The notes beneath the pieces were generated by a model that did no database searches, was not told the origin of the DNA, and saw nothing but the letters and a program-made list of their open reading frames with translations. Shown here one piece after another: positions 46,026 through 46,312 of a DNA stretch of 46,312 nucleotides. The DNA lies in the NCBI GenBank assembly GCA_029978905.1, contig JAPOIM010000030.1, forward strand, positions 1 through 46,312, written 5' to 3'. Source of the stretch: Planctomycetota bacterium (GTDB lineage Bacteria > Planctomycetota > Planctomycetia > Pirellulales > UBA1268). The position numbers and the translations under genes are program-made. Each line of letters starts with the position of its first letter. The stretch's first letter is position 1.

Positions 46026-46312
46026 ATGCTCACCACGCCATCCCGTCGACAGACCTTGGCCATGCTGCGTGTGGCGACGATGCTTCTGGTCATGGCAGGA
46101 CTGGCAACGCCCGCGCTCGCAGTCAGCCCTCGCAATCCGTACCGGTCATTCAACCTCTCGGGAATCAACTACGGGTCGATGCGATGGGAGCAGCAGCATC
46201 GCACGAGCCAACCCAATCCATCCCGTCGCAGCAAGACGCGACGCAGCAGGGCCAGCCGCCCCACGCGAACGATGCCTTCCTCACAGGTCATCGAGGAAGG
46301 AGCCGCGGGAAG
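46026..46312 (+). CDS. Small secreted protein, truncated by window edge
   Basis: From the ATG at 46026 (GGGAGGA at 46013-46019 upstream) a frame of 95 codons stays open to the end of the window. It has a signal peptide (LAMLRVATMLLVMAGLATPA, cleavage near LAV) and then a basic, Arg/Ser-rich region (PSRRSKTRRSRASRPT). It follows the YgiQ-type gene by 42 bp. Function unknown. Confidence 0.7.
   Translation, partial: MLTTPSRRQTLAMLRVATMLLVMAGLATPALAVSPRNPYRSFNLSGINYGSMRWEQQHRTSQPNPSRRSKTRRSRASRPTRTMPSSQVIEEGAAG

Overview
The window is high-GC bacterial chromosome with dense genes on both strands. It reads as a core/housekeeping region of a member of the Planctomycetota, probably Pirellulales-like. 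This is inferred from style, not from a search. The signs are an RNase E/G gene beside L21, an hpf-EIIA-HPr-EI phosphorelay without sugar permeases, a PurSL-type FGAM synthase with separate PurQ, many secreted or anchored proteins of unknown function with HEAT, SAF or PDZ modules, a secreted formylglycine-generating-enzyme-like protein, and a primary sigma factor with a very acidic N-terminus. I see no transposase, integrase, phage gene, CRISPR array or plasmid function.

Layout. 1-2.0 kb (minus): rarA, cut by the window edge, and a Tat-exported beta-propeller protein. 2.2-4.2 kb (plus): a UbiD-family decarboxylase. 4.2-12.3 kb (minus): a long run reading, from its 5' end, membrane-anchored FecR-like protein, hpf, EIIA, ptsH, a 475-bp gap, ptsI, RNase E/G and rplU (L21). 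12.5-14.0 kb (plus): a TPR protein and an AroE-like protein whose catalytic residues are replaced. 14.0-15.1 kb (minus): a HEAT-repeat membrane protein. 15.2-18.0 kb (plus): lipoate-protein ligase, a small unknown gene, a GT2-like glycosyltransferase and tRNA-Arg(CCG). Two copies of a stem-loop element lie in this part. 18.0-18.7 kb (minus): a secreted BSP-type metallopeptidase.

18.9-22.8 kb (plus) holds the most unusual pair. The first is glucose-6-phosphate dehydrogenase fused to a C-terminal cyclic-nucleotide-binding domain. The second is a TrhO-type tRNA hydroxylase (rhodanese) fused to an RluA-type pseudouridine synthase. A histone-deacetylase-family gene converges on and overlaps the second. 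23.8-25.6 kb: FGE-like protein, a 138-bp inverted-repeat element and a beta-carbonic anhydrase. 25.7-29.0 kb: an SLC13-type transporter with two RCK_C domains and a polytopic membrane protein. 29.0-29.9 kb (minus): a secreted HEAT protein. 30.1-34.8 kb (plus): tyrA-purSL-purQ. 34.9-37.5 kb: a lipoprotein and a SAF-domain (CpaB-like) protein. 37.6-39.1 kb (minus): a zinc-ribbon membrane protein overlapping a quinone oxidoreductase. 39.7-41.3 kb: the primary sigma factor with a perfect 15-bp intrinsic terminator. 41.4-46.3 kb: a secreted VOC protein, cysC, a PDZ protein, a YgiQ-type radical SAM protein and a truncated small secreted protein.

How the genes may work together (inference). The hpf/EIIA/HPr/EI set looks like a regulatory phosphorelay joined to ribosome hibernation and RNA processing (RNase E/G, L21). 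The G6PDH fusion suggests that entry to the pentose phosphate pathway may be gated directly by a cyclic nucleotide. tyrA-purSL-purQ is a compact biosynthetic cluster. Start codons were often moved inward from the longest reading frame where homology, a signal peptide or a Shine-Dalgarno sequence argued for it; each case is stated.
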